DNA of 64,000 nt from Pseudoalteromonas sp. XMcav2-N (GTDB taxonomy: Bacteria > Pseudomonadota > Gammaproteobacteria > Enterobacterales > Alteromonadaceae). The number at the start of each line of letters is the position of its first letter. Within the stretch, counting starts at the first letter, position 1. The notes under the pieces are model-generated. The model did no database searches and had not been told where the DNA came from. It saw nothing but the letters and a program-made list of their open reading frames with translations. The stretch covers positions 248,001 through 312,000 of the forward strand of contig NZ_JAMXSF010000003.1 in NCBI RefSeq assembly GCF_024124545.1, read 5' to 3'. The translations under genes were made by a program, and so were the position numbers. Below, in pieces: positions 27,974 through 37,041 of the stretch.

Positions 27974-30751
27974 TTAATTACACCACCCATCGTTATAGGT
28001 CACTTGCACAGTCGCACCGACAGGCGCGCCACTGACCTTAAGGTATCCCCAATACTGGCTTTGATCACTCAGGTTAATACACTCACTGTTACCTGTCCGG
28101 TAAGATCCGGCCTCAACATTATTGTCGTTCGGCCACCCCTGATTACTGTACTCCAGTGTCAGATCACCGTTGCCATGGGCTGTTTCGATTCGAATGCTCT
28201 GCTGGCCACTGACGTTTTCCAGACTAAACCACATTGGATCCTGACTGCCCATACACACAGCAACGCCCTCTGACAGCCGCCCGCCAGACACGCTCCCCTG
28301 AGTCACACAGGTATCAGGTAAAGCCGCTACCGGCGCGGTATAGCTGGCAATCAGGTTAACGTCGGCATATGCATTGTAGCCCCTGAGCATAATGTAATAC
28401 TCACCTGCTTTTGGTGTTGCAACGTCACAACGCTCAGCATTGCCACCAACATAAGGCCGACAATCGTAGGTATCCAGTGTAGGTTGCTGCGCGTGACGCA
28501 GATATAAATCAACATCTCCGCTGCCATCACTGGTACTGACGGTTAAGTCCGTTGCGCCTGCCGGAAGCTGAATTTTAAAGTATGTCAGTTCATCCTGAGC
28601 ACCGGCAACACGCACAGCCTTGCCATTTTGTAACTCAACAATCCCCTGATCTGCACTGATCGTTGCCTGCGTTGTCACCTGATGTGCCAGCCCCTGATTG
28701 TCAGTCACAGTGAGTGTAACCGTGTAGCTACCGGCATCCTGGTACGTATGAACTGGGTCCGCTTGTGTGCTTTGCGCGCCATCTCCAAACTGCCACGCAT
28801 AGCTTAGAGACTGTCCTTCCGGATCTGAGCTGCCCTGACTGCTGAAACGCACAGATGCGCCGGCTGTGCCCTGATAAGGACCATTTATAACCGCTGTCGG
28901 CGCCTGATTTGTATCGCCTGCCAGTTGTTGCGTCCACCGGGTAAACTCGTTGCCATATTGCGCAGCCCAGTTATTCATGCGCGCCTTATAAGCACTCCAG
29001 TTACCGACCCGGGTTTCTCCCAGCATGGCATTCACTTCATCTTTGTGTGTTTCGATCATAAAGCGCACAGCAAGATAACCCCAGCGATAGATCCTGTCCT
29101 GATCAAAGCCGTCATAGGTGGTTTCAAAGATCTCACCCAACTGATAGGTACTGCCGTCTTTTATCGTATCTATGGCATCCTGATTGTCATTCAGGTTGGC
29201 CACATATTCTGCCACCCCTTCGCTCCACCAGACAATGGCCTCCGTTGGGGCATTAAAGTCGCCATACAGGTCAAATCGTCCGTCGAGGTAATGCACATAC
29301 TCGTGCTCCAGATTCCACACATAGTGATCAGCCTTAGCATAGCTGGCTTCATAAGCGATGAAGTTTGCCTGGTTACCGACAACACTCGGGTCCCCTTCCA
29401 GATACATTCCACCGTTGTCGGTGTTTATACCAAATATCGGACCCGCATATTTCTTATAATCTGCGCTGCTGTTAAAGATATTAACCTGCAGCATGGTGTT
29501 ATTATCATCGGCGACGGGTGTTTGATTGGTTTCGAGCATGGTATGAAAGCGCGTCTCTTCTGCCGCCATGGTGTCACAGGCAGACAAATGCTGCGCCTGT
29601 GTCATCTCCTGAGAGCGAATACGGATAGTGCTGCTACACTGATAGCTCTGCGACAACGCTTTACCAATCAGCTCCTCTTTAAACCCACAGATCCCGAAAT
29701 CATTACAATCCGCGTAATAGGTCGCGATATCAGCGGCACCAAGCCAGATCCCATCACCATAACCATAGCTCTGGTAGGTAGAGAACAGAGTTTTCAGGGC
29801 TGTATCGACGGCTGGCTGGATTGATGTTCCTGTATAATTCTTGAGCCTGGCAAGCTCTCTGCCGGCGTTAATGATCATGAATTCAGCATCCGACCCCAGC
29901 ATCCAGCTTTGTTTGGTAAAGTTAGCCAGTAAACTCACCAGTTCTGCATCTTTACCGACTAGCGCAACAAAATCACTGTTCCACTGACCACGAAATAAAA
30001 TGGTAAATATGCCATTCACCGCGCCACGCATATGCCAGCTGGTCGCATAGCTTTCGCTCCAGCGCGACAACCAGGCTTTCACGACTGGCAGATAAACATG
30101 CTGAAGCTCGGAAGAATCCATGGTGGTGATCACCTCGCTGAGTACCTCGCCATGCGCATCGTTGTTGTCATAGAAATGGCTATTGGCCACAAACGCATCC
30201 AGCGCGCCTTTCACCGCAGTTTGCACACTGCCGTCGAAGGTAACTGAGTCATTATAAAACTCGACGTAAAAACCGGCCCGAATAAACAAGAAAAACGCTT
30301 CCAGATCGGCACTGCCAGTCCCTGAATAATTCACAGACAAGGTCTTTGCCTGCGCAGCGACGGCCAGCATTTTTGCGGTTGTAAAGGTGGCAACCTGGGT
30401 ATCAGAAGGTGCACTGAACAGATCATTGACACAACTTGCCCCCTGTCCGGAGACTTGCGCAACAATCGTGGATGCACTGGCATTGGCAAAAGCCGCCAGG
30501 TCGCAACTGCTTGCCACATCGACCTGTGATGAAGCCAAGTGCATTGCTACCGGCAAATGCGAATGCATTACAGAGTCACGGGCTGCTGTTGGTGCATTGT
30601 CTTGTGCAGTGTGGTTATGACCTTCGTCGCCATGAGCCAACTGTAAATCGGCAGCGTTCAGTGGTTTAAATTGTCTCTCAACTTGTTGCTGCGTTGCCTG
30701 CACGCTAGTGCATAGCAAGGGAAGCGCAGCGAGTATTGCTTTTATTTTCAT
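27974..30751 (-). CDS. Secreted M9 collagenase with PKD and PPC domains
   Basis: The 925-residue protein has a signal peptide (to about 19), an N-terminal collagenase activator-like domain (about 80-400) and a zinc-metalloprotease domain with HEYVH at 483-487. The third zinc ligand is probably Glu515 in SEGVAEYV, 28 residues after the second His as in clostridial collagenases. A PKD domain (about 617-700, ending VTLTVTDNQG), a PPC domain (about 705-803 with GSGDVDLYLRH and YDCRPY) and a last cysteine-bearing domain follow. It should degrade collagen or gelatin outside the cell. The gene stands alone on the minus strand. Confidence 0.93.
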   Translation of the reverse strand: MKIKAILAALPLLCTSVQATQQQVERQFKPLNAADLQLAHGDEGHNHTAQDNAPTAARDSVMHSHLPVAMHLASSQVDVASSCDLAAFANASASTIVAQVSGQGASCVNDLFSAPSDTQVATFTTAKMLAVAAQAKTLSVNYSGTGSADLEAFFLFIRAGFYVEFYNDSVTFDGSVQTAVKGALDAFVANSHFYDNNDAHGEVLSEVITTMDSSELQHVYLPVVKAWLSRWSESYATSWHMRGAVNGIFTILFRGQWNSDFVALVGKDAELVSLLANFTKQSWMLGSDAEFMIINAGRELARLKNYTGTSIQPAVDTALKTLFSTYQSYGYGDGIWLGAADIATYYADCNDFGICGFKEELIGKALSQSYQCSSTIRIRSQEMTQAQHLSACDTMAAEETRFHTMLETNQTPVADDNNTMLQVNIFNSSADYKKYAGPIFGINTDNGGMYLEGDPSVVGNQANFIAYEASYAKADHYVWNLEHEYVHYLDGRFDLYGDFNAPTEAIVWWSEGVAEYVANLNDNQDAIDTIKDGSTYQLGEIFETTYDGFDQDRIYRWGYLAVRFMIETHKDEVNAMLGETRVGNWSAYKARMNNWAAQYGNEFTRWTQQLAGDTNQAPTAVINGPYQGTAGASVRFSSQGSSDPEGQSLSYAWQFGDGAQSTQADPVHTYQDAGSYTVTLTVTDNQGLAHQVTTQATISADQGIVELQNGKAVRVAGAQDELTYFKIQLPAGATDLTVSTSDGSGDVDLYLRHAQQPTLDTYDCRPYVGGNAERCDVATPKAGEYYIMLRGYNAYADVNLIASYTAPVAALPDTCVTQGSVSGGRLSEGVAVCMGSQDPMWFSLENVSGQQSIRIETAHGNGDLTLEYSNQGWPNDNNVEAGSYRTGNSECINLSDQSQYWGYLKVSGAPVGATVQVTYNDGWCN

Positions 30752-31386
30752 AATGTAACCTTATTAAAATGTGTATCCAAACCCCATAAGAGGTGACATA
30801 TTATTAACACCGATTTCACTATGTATACAATATAATTTATATAATTTTATTGAATATGCCTCCTTACTTTTCCTTTTAAGCATTATTTATTCATTTAAGT
30901 CAGAAAGTTAGCGGTTATGTGACAGAAAAAAGAGTGCGCTTGCCCTGTTTGTTGTTCGAAAAACCGCCCAATGAACCAAAAATATATAGCAAAAACATCA
31001 ACAAACCGGCTGTACAGTTTTGCAGTTATCAGCAACCTGTTAACCAAGCTGTATGACAATGCGGTGAGAAGCAAAAGTGAAAAGCAATAGACTAAAGGCA
31101 GGTGTACCCATATAGTTAACGTGTAGCACCGCCAATAAGCGTGAAAAATAGAACATTCATTGCCATACAGATCTGTATAGGGAAAGAAACGATGAAATCT
31201 GTGACAGTATCCAGCTTGTAAGATTAGCTAAGTGCAGACAGTGCCTGAATTGATGCGCTTTTGCCAGTCAGGCGCTGCTACTAAGCCCACTCAAGACCCT
31301 GGCAACCATTCATCATCTGAGTGCCGCGCTAAAACAGCACATAATGCGGCTGAAGAAAGAGTTAGCCGCCCATCACTCTGCGCAGG
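30752..31386. other. 635-bp gap without a convincing gene
   Basis: The first part is AT-rich and should hold the collagenase promoter on the minus strand. From about 31200 to 31390 the composition is more coding-like on the plus strand, with short open frames of up to 60 codons, but none has a good start signal or a recognisable product. It may contain gene debris. No RNA gene or repeat was recognised. Confidence 0.5.
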
Positions 31387-31683
31387 TTAATTGTTATGTA
31401 ATTCAGTGATAGACACTATGCCATAATGCTCAATCGTGACTATCAGAGTCCGATGCTCTAATCTGATCGGATATTGACCATCGGGGAGCCGCTTTGCCGT
31501 CAGGTTATTCAGCCCGACGATCAATCCATCCAGATCACTGCCCTGCCGCTGTCCCTCAACGCCACGCCCTCGCATATACTCCATGCCCTGCTGAACACAT
31601 TTTTCAACAACAGCATCAGCCACCTTTCGGCCCGCCTGGTTTTTCAGTGACTTAAACAGTAACCCTTTGATTAAAGAAAACAT
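31387..31683 (-). CDS. Small conserved-looking protein of unknown function
   Basis: The 98-residue frame has an AGGAAG site 5 bp before its ATG. The N-terminal half is basic and helical (MFSLIKGLLFKSLKNQAGRKVADAVVEKCVQQGMEYM). The C-terminal half has a strand-rich pattern (YPIRLEHRTLIVTIEHYGIVSITE). There is no signal peptide or membrane helix. I do not recognise a family. It is the last gene before the left boundary repeat of the defence island. Confidence 0.6.
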   Translation of the reverse strand: MFSLIKGLLFKSLKNQAGRKVADAVVEKCVQQGMEYMRGRGVEGQRQGSDLDGLIVGLNNLTAKRLPDGQYPIRLEHRTLIVTIEHYGIVSITELHNN

Positions 31684-31774
31684 AATACTTCCTATATGCG
31701 ATAACTATGATGCAGGAAGTGTAACAAAGCTGGGTCCAGAGGAGTATGACAAATCGTTTCAAAGTATGAAGGTG

Positions 31775-31813
31775 TGCGCCCAGATGGGCGCATGTGTTAA
31801 GTTAAGCAACGGT
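31775..31813. repeat. Left imperfect direct repeat of the island (with hairpin)
   Basis: TGCGCCC and GGGCGCA flank AGAT as a 7-bp stem-loop; 11 bp later comes AAGCAAC followed by GGT. The same arrangement occurs at 48290-48327, where the AAGCAAC end is the last codons and stop of a DUF465 gene (Val-Ala-stop on the minus strand). Here no gene is attached, so this copy looks like a relic of that gene end plus its hairpin. Confidence 0.6.
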
Positions 31814-31942
31814 TTATAATACTCATTGTTCACACTTAGGCTTCTAATTTCTGGTCAAAAACTGAAAAATTCAAACTTTTTTGTGAATCAATTTATTCCC
31901 AGGGTAAGTTATTTAATAAAGCTTTTTTTAATATAGAGGCTT

Positions 31943-34900
31943 TTACATCCCTACCATACGTTGCATGCTTTGCGTCCAAGACGCTTTAAAAGCTGGGTCT
32001 TGGGCAAACAGCTTGTAGAGTTCTAATTCGTCTTTACGGCGTCGAAGCATGATTTCTTTCAACATTTTCTCAAACGCTAGCTCTCGAGTATGAGGGTCTG
32101 CGTTGTTTTGGTATTTAGCTTCGAAGTCTGGGTGATTTCGGATGCTATCAGCAATATTCACAAACTTAACTCGTTGCTCTTCTGGGGTTGCGCTCCAACC
32201 TTGAAACCAACGTTCGTTAAAGATTTGGATGATCTCATCTAACGGGTCTTTCTCACTTTCAGCGCCATGTGCCCCACGCGGGTTCGGGTTTTGAGGATCT
32301 AACTCAGTTTCAGAGTCATCTAGCTCGATGGAGTGGTTAAGCTTAACCCTTTGTAATCCATAAGAGCTCAAATCGACGGAATCTAGTAACGAGTCTAATG
32401 CTTCTTTATCCGGGTCTTCGACGGAAAGCTTCGGAATCAAAAACTTCAAAAACCAGAACAGTTTTTCCCACTGAACGACCTCATAAGGCATGATAGATGC
32501 CATCTGACCGTAGATTTTCACAAACTGCTTGGCTTTCACTTTGAAATCGATTTTAAATTCGTTCTCAAGTTCTAACTCGTGGTTAAAACGCGCAGCTGCT
32601 ATGTCAATGATTGGGCTTAGGTCCTGAGCATCTCTTCCTTCAAAGAAAAGCTTGTTGAATTCCTCAACTTCAAACCACTCATAAACACCAGTGCCATCCA
32701 TATCATCTTTTAGCTCATGAAGAACATTGACATCTGTCGCTTCAGAAAGCGTTGTCGATGTATAGAAAGGGTCGAATGCGGTTTTTATATCATCCACTGA
32801 GTTGAAGAAATCCAACACAAACAGATCTTCCGTTTTCTTACCGTACTTTGGTGCTGAACGGTTCAAACGAGACAGCGCTTGCACACACAGTACACTCGCC
32901 AGTTTCTTGTCCACATACATGGCACAAAGCTTCGGTTGATCAAAACCTGTCAAATACTTATTCGCCACGACCAACAAACGAAAAGTATCTTGATCTACAT
33001 GCTTAGGAATTGGGGAGTCCGAATCCTTACGCTTGTAGTTCACATCAAAGTAATCTTTGGTATCACCTTCTGGGAAGCCATTGAGATCTGCTTCAGTGTA
33101 TTCAATTCCATCAACTTCTTTGGTGCCAGAGAAGGCAATGGCAACTTTAAATGGGTTACCCACCTTATCGAGTTGCCTAGTTAACGCTCGATAGTAGCGG
33201 ATAGCTGACTCAATATTTTGAGTCACCACCATGCCCTTGCCTTTGCCTTTTAGCTTCTTACCGTTAATCACATGTTTGAGAAAATGTTCAAGCATGATCT
33301 CGGCTTTCGTATCTATGGTTTCTTGGCTTGCCTCTACATACGCTCGCAAACGCTTCTGCGCTTTTTTACTATCGAACTCAGGGTTATCTTGGATTGATTT
33401 TTCAATCTCGTAATAACTCTTATAAGTCGTATAGTTGGCAATAACATCGAGGATGAACCCTTCTTCGATCGCTTGTTTCATCGAATACAAATGGAAAGGA
33501 GCGTAAGTTCCGTCCGCTTGTCGCTGACCAAACTTTTCTAGAGTGGTGTTTTTGGGCGTTGCAGTGAAAGCAAAATAAGAGGCATTTCCACGCATCTTAC
33601 GAGAGCGCATTGCCTGTAGGATTTTGTCCTGAGCATCTTCCAGCTCTGCCACTTCCCTCTTGCCCATTGCACGGTTCATATTGTCATGAGCGGAGCCTGA
33701 CTGAGAGCTGTGGGCCTCATCAATAATGACGGCAAAACGCTTATCACTTAAATCTGCAATACCATCAATAATGAATGTAAACTTCTGAATGGTGGTAATG
33801 ATGATTTTCTTGCCATTCTCTAATGCTGACTTTAGCTCAGACGATTTAAACGCAGGCGCAACAATGTTCTTCACTTCGGAGAACTCTTTAATATTGTCGC
33901 GTAGCTGCTTATCGAGCAATCGACGGTCAGTAACAACGATGACCGAATCAAATAGAGGCACTTCTTTTCCTCTACTCCCTGGTAGATCATCGCTGATAGG
34001 ATAAGTTTCAATGAGCTGATATGCAGCCCATGTAATTGAGTTAGACTTACCTGAACCCGCTGAATGCTGTATCAGATAGGTTTGCCCAACACCATTAACT
34101 GAGCAGTGATCAACCAAGCGACGTACGACATCCATTTGGTGGTATCGAGGGAAGAACAAAGTTCGTTTGTCCAACTGCTTTTTGCTGCTGCCATCAAGGC
34201 GAACAAAGTGCTGAATAATATTAGCGATGCTTTCTTTGCGAAACACCTCTTGCCACAAGTAAGCCGTCTTGTGGCCATATGGGTTAGTCGGGTTTCCTTT
34301 GCCTAGATTGAAGCCTTTATTGAACGGTAGGAAGAATGTCTTTTTACCTGCCAATTTGGTCGTCATATAGACTTCATCGGTATCAACCGCCATATGAACC
34401 AAACAACGTGCGAAATTCAACAGAGGTTGGTTAGCGTCTCTATCATCTCGGTACTGTTTCTGACCATGATAAGCAGCATTTTGTCCCGTCCAATGGTTTT
34501 TAAGTTCAAGAGTAATCAGCGGAATACCATTGATGAAAAGTACCATGTCGATCTCTTCCAATGGGTTTGCATTGGAATAACAAACTTGGCGAGTCACGCT
34601 AAACAAGTTGGCTGCGAAATCTTTTTCTATCTTCTCAGAACTACTTGCGAGAGGTGCTGGATACATTAACGTTAGAAACGCGTCATCAACGTCTAGCCCC
34701 TTTTTCAATAGCCGCAATACACCATGACGCTTGATCATACGATCAAAGCGCTCAAGGATCTTTCTCTGCCAATCGTGAGGGCTGGTGCGTTTGAGCTTTT
34801 CTAGCTCACTCGCTTGGGTATCTTCGAGAAACTGCCAAAACAAACGGATATCTAAAGCATACTGTTTGTCAAAGTCACTTGGAGAGCCAATAAGATAAAG

Positions 34901-35014
34901 CGCGTTATTGTAATTAAGCGGTGCTTCACCCAACGCTAGCTCTTCTTTACAAATACCGGCTAAACCTTTTTCTATTGCGGCCTCTAGTGCCTGCTCATTT
35001 GTTTTACTAACCAT
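31943..35014 (-). CDS. hsdR: Type I restriction enzyme HsdR subunit
   Basis: The 1023-residue protein has an N-terminal PD-(D/E)xK nuclease (Asp156 in EEIDMVLFINGIP, then Glu170 and Lys172 in LELKN). It is followed by an SF2 translocase with Walker A HSAGSGKSNS (Lys323), DEAH box IIDEAHSSQ (432-435) and motif III FAFTATP. The helical C-terminal region completes the subunit. With HsdM and HsdS it forms the ATP-driven enzyme that moves DNA and cuts far from unmethylated sites. It is the last gene of the island, 38 bp after the DUF262-DUF1524 gene. Active-site residues are intact. Confidence 0.96.
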   Translation of the reverse strand: MVSKTNEQALEAAIEKGLAGICKEELALGEAPLNYNNALYLIGSPSDFDKQYALDIRLFWQFLEDTQASELEKLKRTSPHDWQRKILERFDRMIKRHGVLRLLKKGLDVDDAFLTLMYPAPLASSSEKIEKDFAANLFSVTRQVCYSNANPLEEIDMVLFINGIPLITLELKNHWTGQNAAYHGQKQYRDDRDANQPLLNFARCLVHMAVDTDEVYMTTKLAGKKTFFLPFNKGFNLGKGNPTNPYGHKTAYLWQEVFRKESIANIIQHFVRLDGSSKKQLDKRTLFFPRYHQMDVVRRLVDHCSVNGVGQTYLIQHSAGSGKSNSITWAAYQLIETYPISDDLPGSRGKEVPLFDSVIVVTDRRLLDKQLRDNIKEFSEVKNIVAPAFKSSELKSALENGKKIIITTIQKFTFIIDGIADLSDKRFAVIIDEAHSSQSGSAHDNMNRAMGKREVAELEDAQDKILQAMRSRKMRGNASYFAFTATPKNTTLEKFGQRQADGTYAPFHLYSMKQAIEEGFILDVIANYTTYKSYYEIEKSIQDNPEFDSKKAQKRLRAYVEASQETIDTKAEIMLEHFLKHVINGKKLKGKGKGMVVTQNIESAIRYYRALTRQLDKVGNPFKVAIAFSGTKEVDGIEYTEADLNGFPEGDTKDYFDVNYKRKDSDSPIPKHVDQDTFRLLVVANKYLTGFDQPKLCAMYVDKKLASVLCVQALSRLNRSAPKYGKKTEDLFVLDFFNSVDDIKTAFDPFYTSTTLSEATDVNVLHELKDDMDGTGVYEWFEVEEFNKLFFEGRDAQDLSPIIDIAAARFNHELELENEFKIDFKVKAKQFVKIYGQMASIMPYEVVQWEKLFWFLKFLIPKLSVEDPDKEALDSLLDSVDLSSYGLQRVKLNHSIELDDSETELDPQNPNPRGAHGAESEKDPLDEIIQIFNERWFQGWSATPEEQRVKFVNIADSIRNHPDFEAKYQNNADPHTRELAFEKMLKEIMLRRRKDELELYKLFAQDPAFKASWTQSMQRMVGM

Positions 35015-35052
35015 AAATTCCCGTTGTTTGTTTTGATTATTCAGAGTCTTTA

Positions 35053-37041
35053 TTAATGTTCGTAGTGCTGTTCAAAAACAGTCATCATGTCCTCTAGATG
35101 TTCATCTATCTGCTGTTTACCCCATGAACCCTGGCCTTTAGCACCAAATATTTCTCTTAGTTTCAGTGCGTCGAAATGGTGCTTCTTATCAAAATCGATA
35201 CGCTTTTTGTCAACGTCTTGATTACTGTAAGAAGAATTTTCACCAGGACTAAGTAGCACTAAATTACCAAATGAATTTAACGTTTTACAGTCTAACCTAT
35301 TGTTATATTCATCATTTTGAGGATGAACATGTTCTACTGAATTTTTGGACGTAATTCGGTACTTTTTAAACTTCTTCAATTCTTCATTAGTCAACGAAGA
35401 TTCTGAAACCTTCATTTGCTTCCAAATCAAATATTCAAGCTTTTGAAACCAGTAGTGCTCGAAACTCGTCCCTAACGACTGTTCAAAGTACGTCGATTGT
35501 GATTGCCAACTCTGGTAGTTAGGCTCCAAGCCCTCAGCCATTGCAAAGCTTGCCTCTTTCTGAGTATCGATTGATAGTGACATTTTGTTGTCGATATTTT
35601 CTAGCAGCTCTAGCGCCTCAGAGTCTTGTATGATACTCGAACGGATCAAGCCTGAAAGAAATGGCGTTAACCAATACTGAGCGCTGCGCTCACCGGTAAA
35701 GTTGCGAACACTTTGCAAAAGAACAATGTCACTTAACTCTTTCTGCGTTCGGTTGATGTAGTAAGTGTCATTAGACTTGCTGCGAGATTGATACGTTAAA
35801 CCAAGCTGCGCATCTGTCGCATCGTCACGTTCAACCCATTTCACAACCCAACGGTCAAACTGGTAGCGAACCTGCCATAGCGTTTCGATAAACAGCTTTA
35901 CCGATTGCTCATCACCATTGATAAGTGGCTCGAATATCTCCAACAAGCGATCACTATGCAGACGTGGCTCAATATCATTATGATCATTAAGCGCCAAGTA
36001 GACTCGGTAAGCGTGAATCAATAACAGCGGGAACTTGATGATTGGGCGACAGTAAACTGTTTCAACATCCAAATCGTAGGTTTCAAACTTCTCTTGCTCG
36101 GTGTTATCAGGAATTGAACTTGCTTTAACTTGTGACGCTAACTGAGCAATCGACAAGCCAGGTAACGCCTCTGACGTTTCATCTTTTGCAGCGAAGCGTT
36201 CAGCATCAAAAGACGCCAAATGTTCGGGTTCAATATGGTACCAATCAGCATTAGGGAATACTTTGCGTACATTGCGTTCAAAATAGTTTTCCAGGTGCTC
36301 ACACGCCACCCACATTGCATCATACTGTGCTTTGTCAGTATGAATGTGCTTGAAGAGCTTCGCCTTTAAAATGTCCGCTTGTTCCAACTGAATGCCAGCG
36401 GTATTCATGGTGGCAAACAATCGGTTTAAGTCCATTTGTGTTGGCACAATGTTATTTACCCATTGAACTTGGCGGTAGAGGTAATCCCCCATGGCTTCGG
36501 CACTCACCTCATCATCTGATTTGAGTTTCTCTACCTCTTTGGTCAATACATCTAACGCCACGCCCATCTGTTTCAAATAAGCATTGTCGGCGATCGTTTC
36601 CTTAGACGGCACTTGATAGTTATTTAGCCCCGCTAGGCCACCCAAAAGCTGCTGAACTTGCTCGCGAATTGAGAATTGGAGACGTGGCTTATCTTCACCA
36701 TCACTCGATGTATAAACAGCAAGCCCTGCAAGATCAGATTTAATGCCTGCGTATTTAAAGGCAATGGTCATGAGCATTAGCGTTGTCGTGCGCTGCTGGC
36801 CATCGATCAACTCATAGATCCGCTCTCCATCTTGTTCAATGCGAGACGACAGGATGGTGCCGATAAAATAGTTTGGCTCTTTTAATCGACACGCTTCTTT
36901 AATATCTCTGAACAGCAGTAAGACATCATCGTCTGACCAGACATAAGGACGCTGATAGCTAGGAATAGAAAACTGGTAGTTTTCGGTGTAGATTTTCTCG
37001 AGCGTCAAAAGCTCAGTTTGCACTGATAAATGATCACCCAT
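35053..37041 (-). CDS. DUF262-DUF1524 (GmrSD-like) nuclease
   Basis: The 662-residue protein has an N-terminal ParB-like DUF262 domain with IPSYQRPYVW (26-35) and DGQQRTTTL (80-88). A helical middle follows. The C-terminal DUF1524 HNH-type domain reads SVEHVHPQN, then SFGNLVLLSPGENSSYSN (about 565-610). This is the GmrSD layout of type IV restriction enzymes, in which an NTP-using DUF262 part drives an HNH nuclease against modified phage DNA. Here it sits between hsdS and hsdR. Its ATG follows an AGGAG site and overlaps the end of the previous DUF262 gene by 8 bp, so the two are probably co-translated. The corresponding VPI-2 position holds uncharacterised genes as far as I know. Confidence 0.85.
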   Translation of the reverse strand: MGDHLSVQTELLTLEKIYTENYQFSIPSYQRPYVWSDDDVLLLFRDIKEACRLKEPNYFIGTILSSRIEQDGERIYELIDGQQRTTTLMLMTIAFKYAGIKSDLAGLAVYTSSDGEDKPRLQFSIREQVQQLLGGLAGLNNYQVPSKETIADNAYLKQMGVALDVLTKEVEKLKSDDEVSAEAMGDYLYRQVQWVNNIVPTQMDLNRLFATMNTAGIQLEQADILKAKLFKHIHTDKAQYDAMWVACEHLENYFERNVRKVFPNADWYHIEPEHLASFDAERFAAKDETSEALPGLSIAQLASQVKASSIPDNTEQEKFETYDLDVETVYCRPIIKFPLLLIHAYRVYLALNDHNDIEPRLHSDRLLEIFEPLINGDEQSVKLFIETLWQVRYQFDRWVVKWVERDDATDAQLGLTYQSRSKSNDTYYINRTQKELSDIVLLQSVRNFTGERSAQYWLTPFLSGLIRSSIIQDSEALELLENIDNKMSLSIDTQKEASFAMAEGLEPNYQSWQSQSTYFEQSLGTSFEHYWFQKLEYLIWKQMKVSESSLTNEELKKFKKYRITSKNSVEHVHPQNDEYNNRLDCKTLNSFGNLVLLSPGENSSYSNQDVDKKRIDFDKKHHFDALKLREIFGAKGQGSWGKQQIDEHLEDMMTVFEQHYEH

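Noticed and set aside
28925..29824. A 299-codon frame on the plus strand inside the collagenase gene
   Set aside because: It lies fully antisense to the M9 protease domain, with no recognisable motif; it is a by-product of codon bias.
31775..31792. Island-edge hairpin as an intrinsic terminator of hsdR
   Set aside because: There is no T run on either side, and it lies about 150 bp from the hsdR stop; the match to the right junction is the better explanation.
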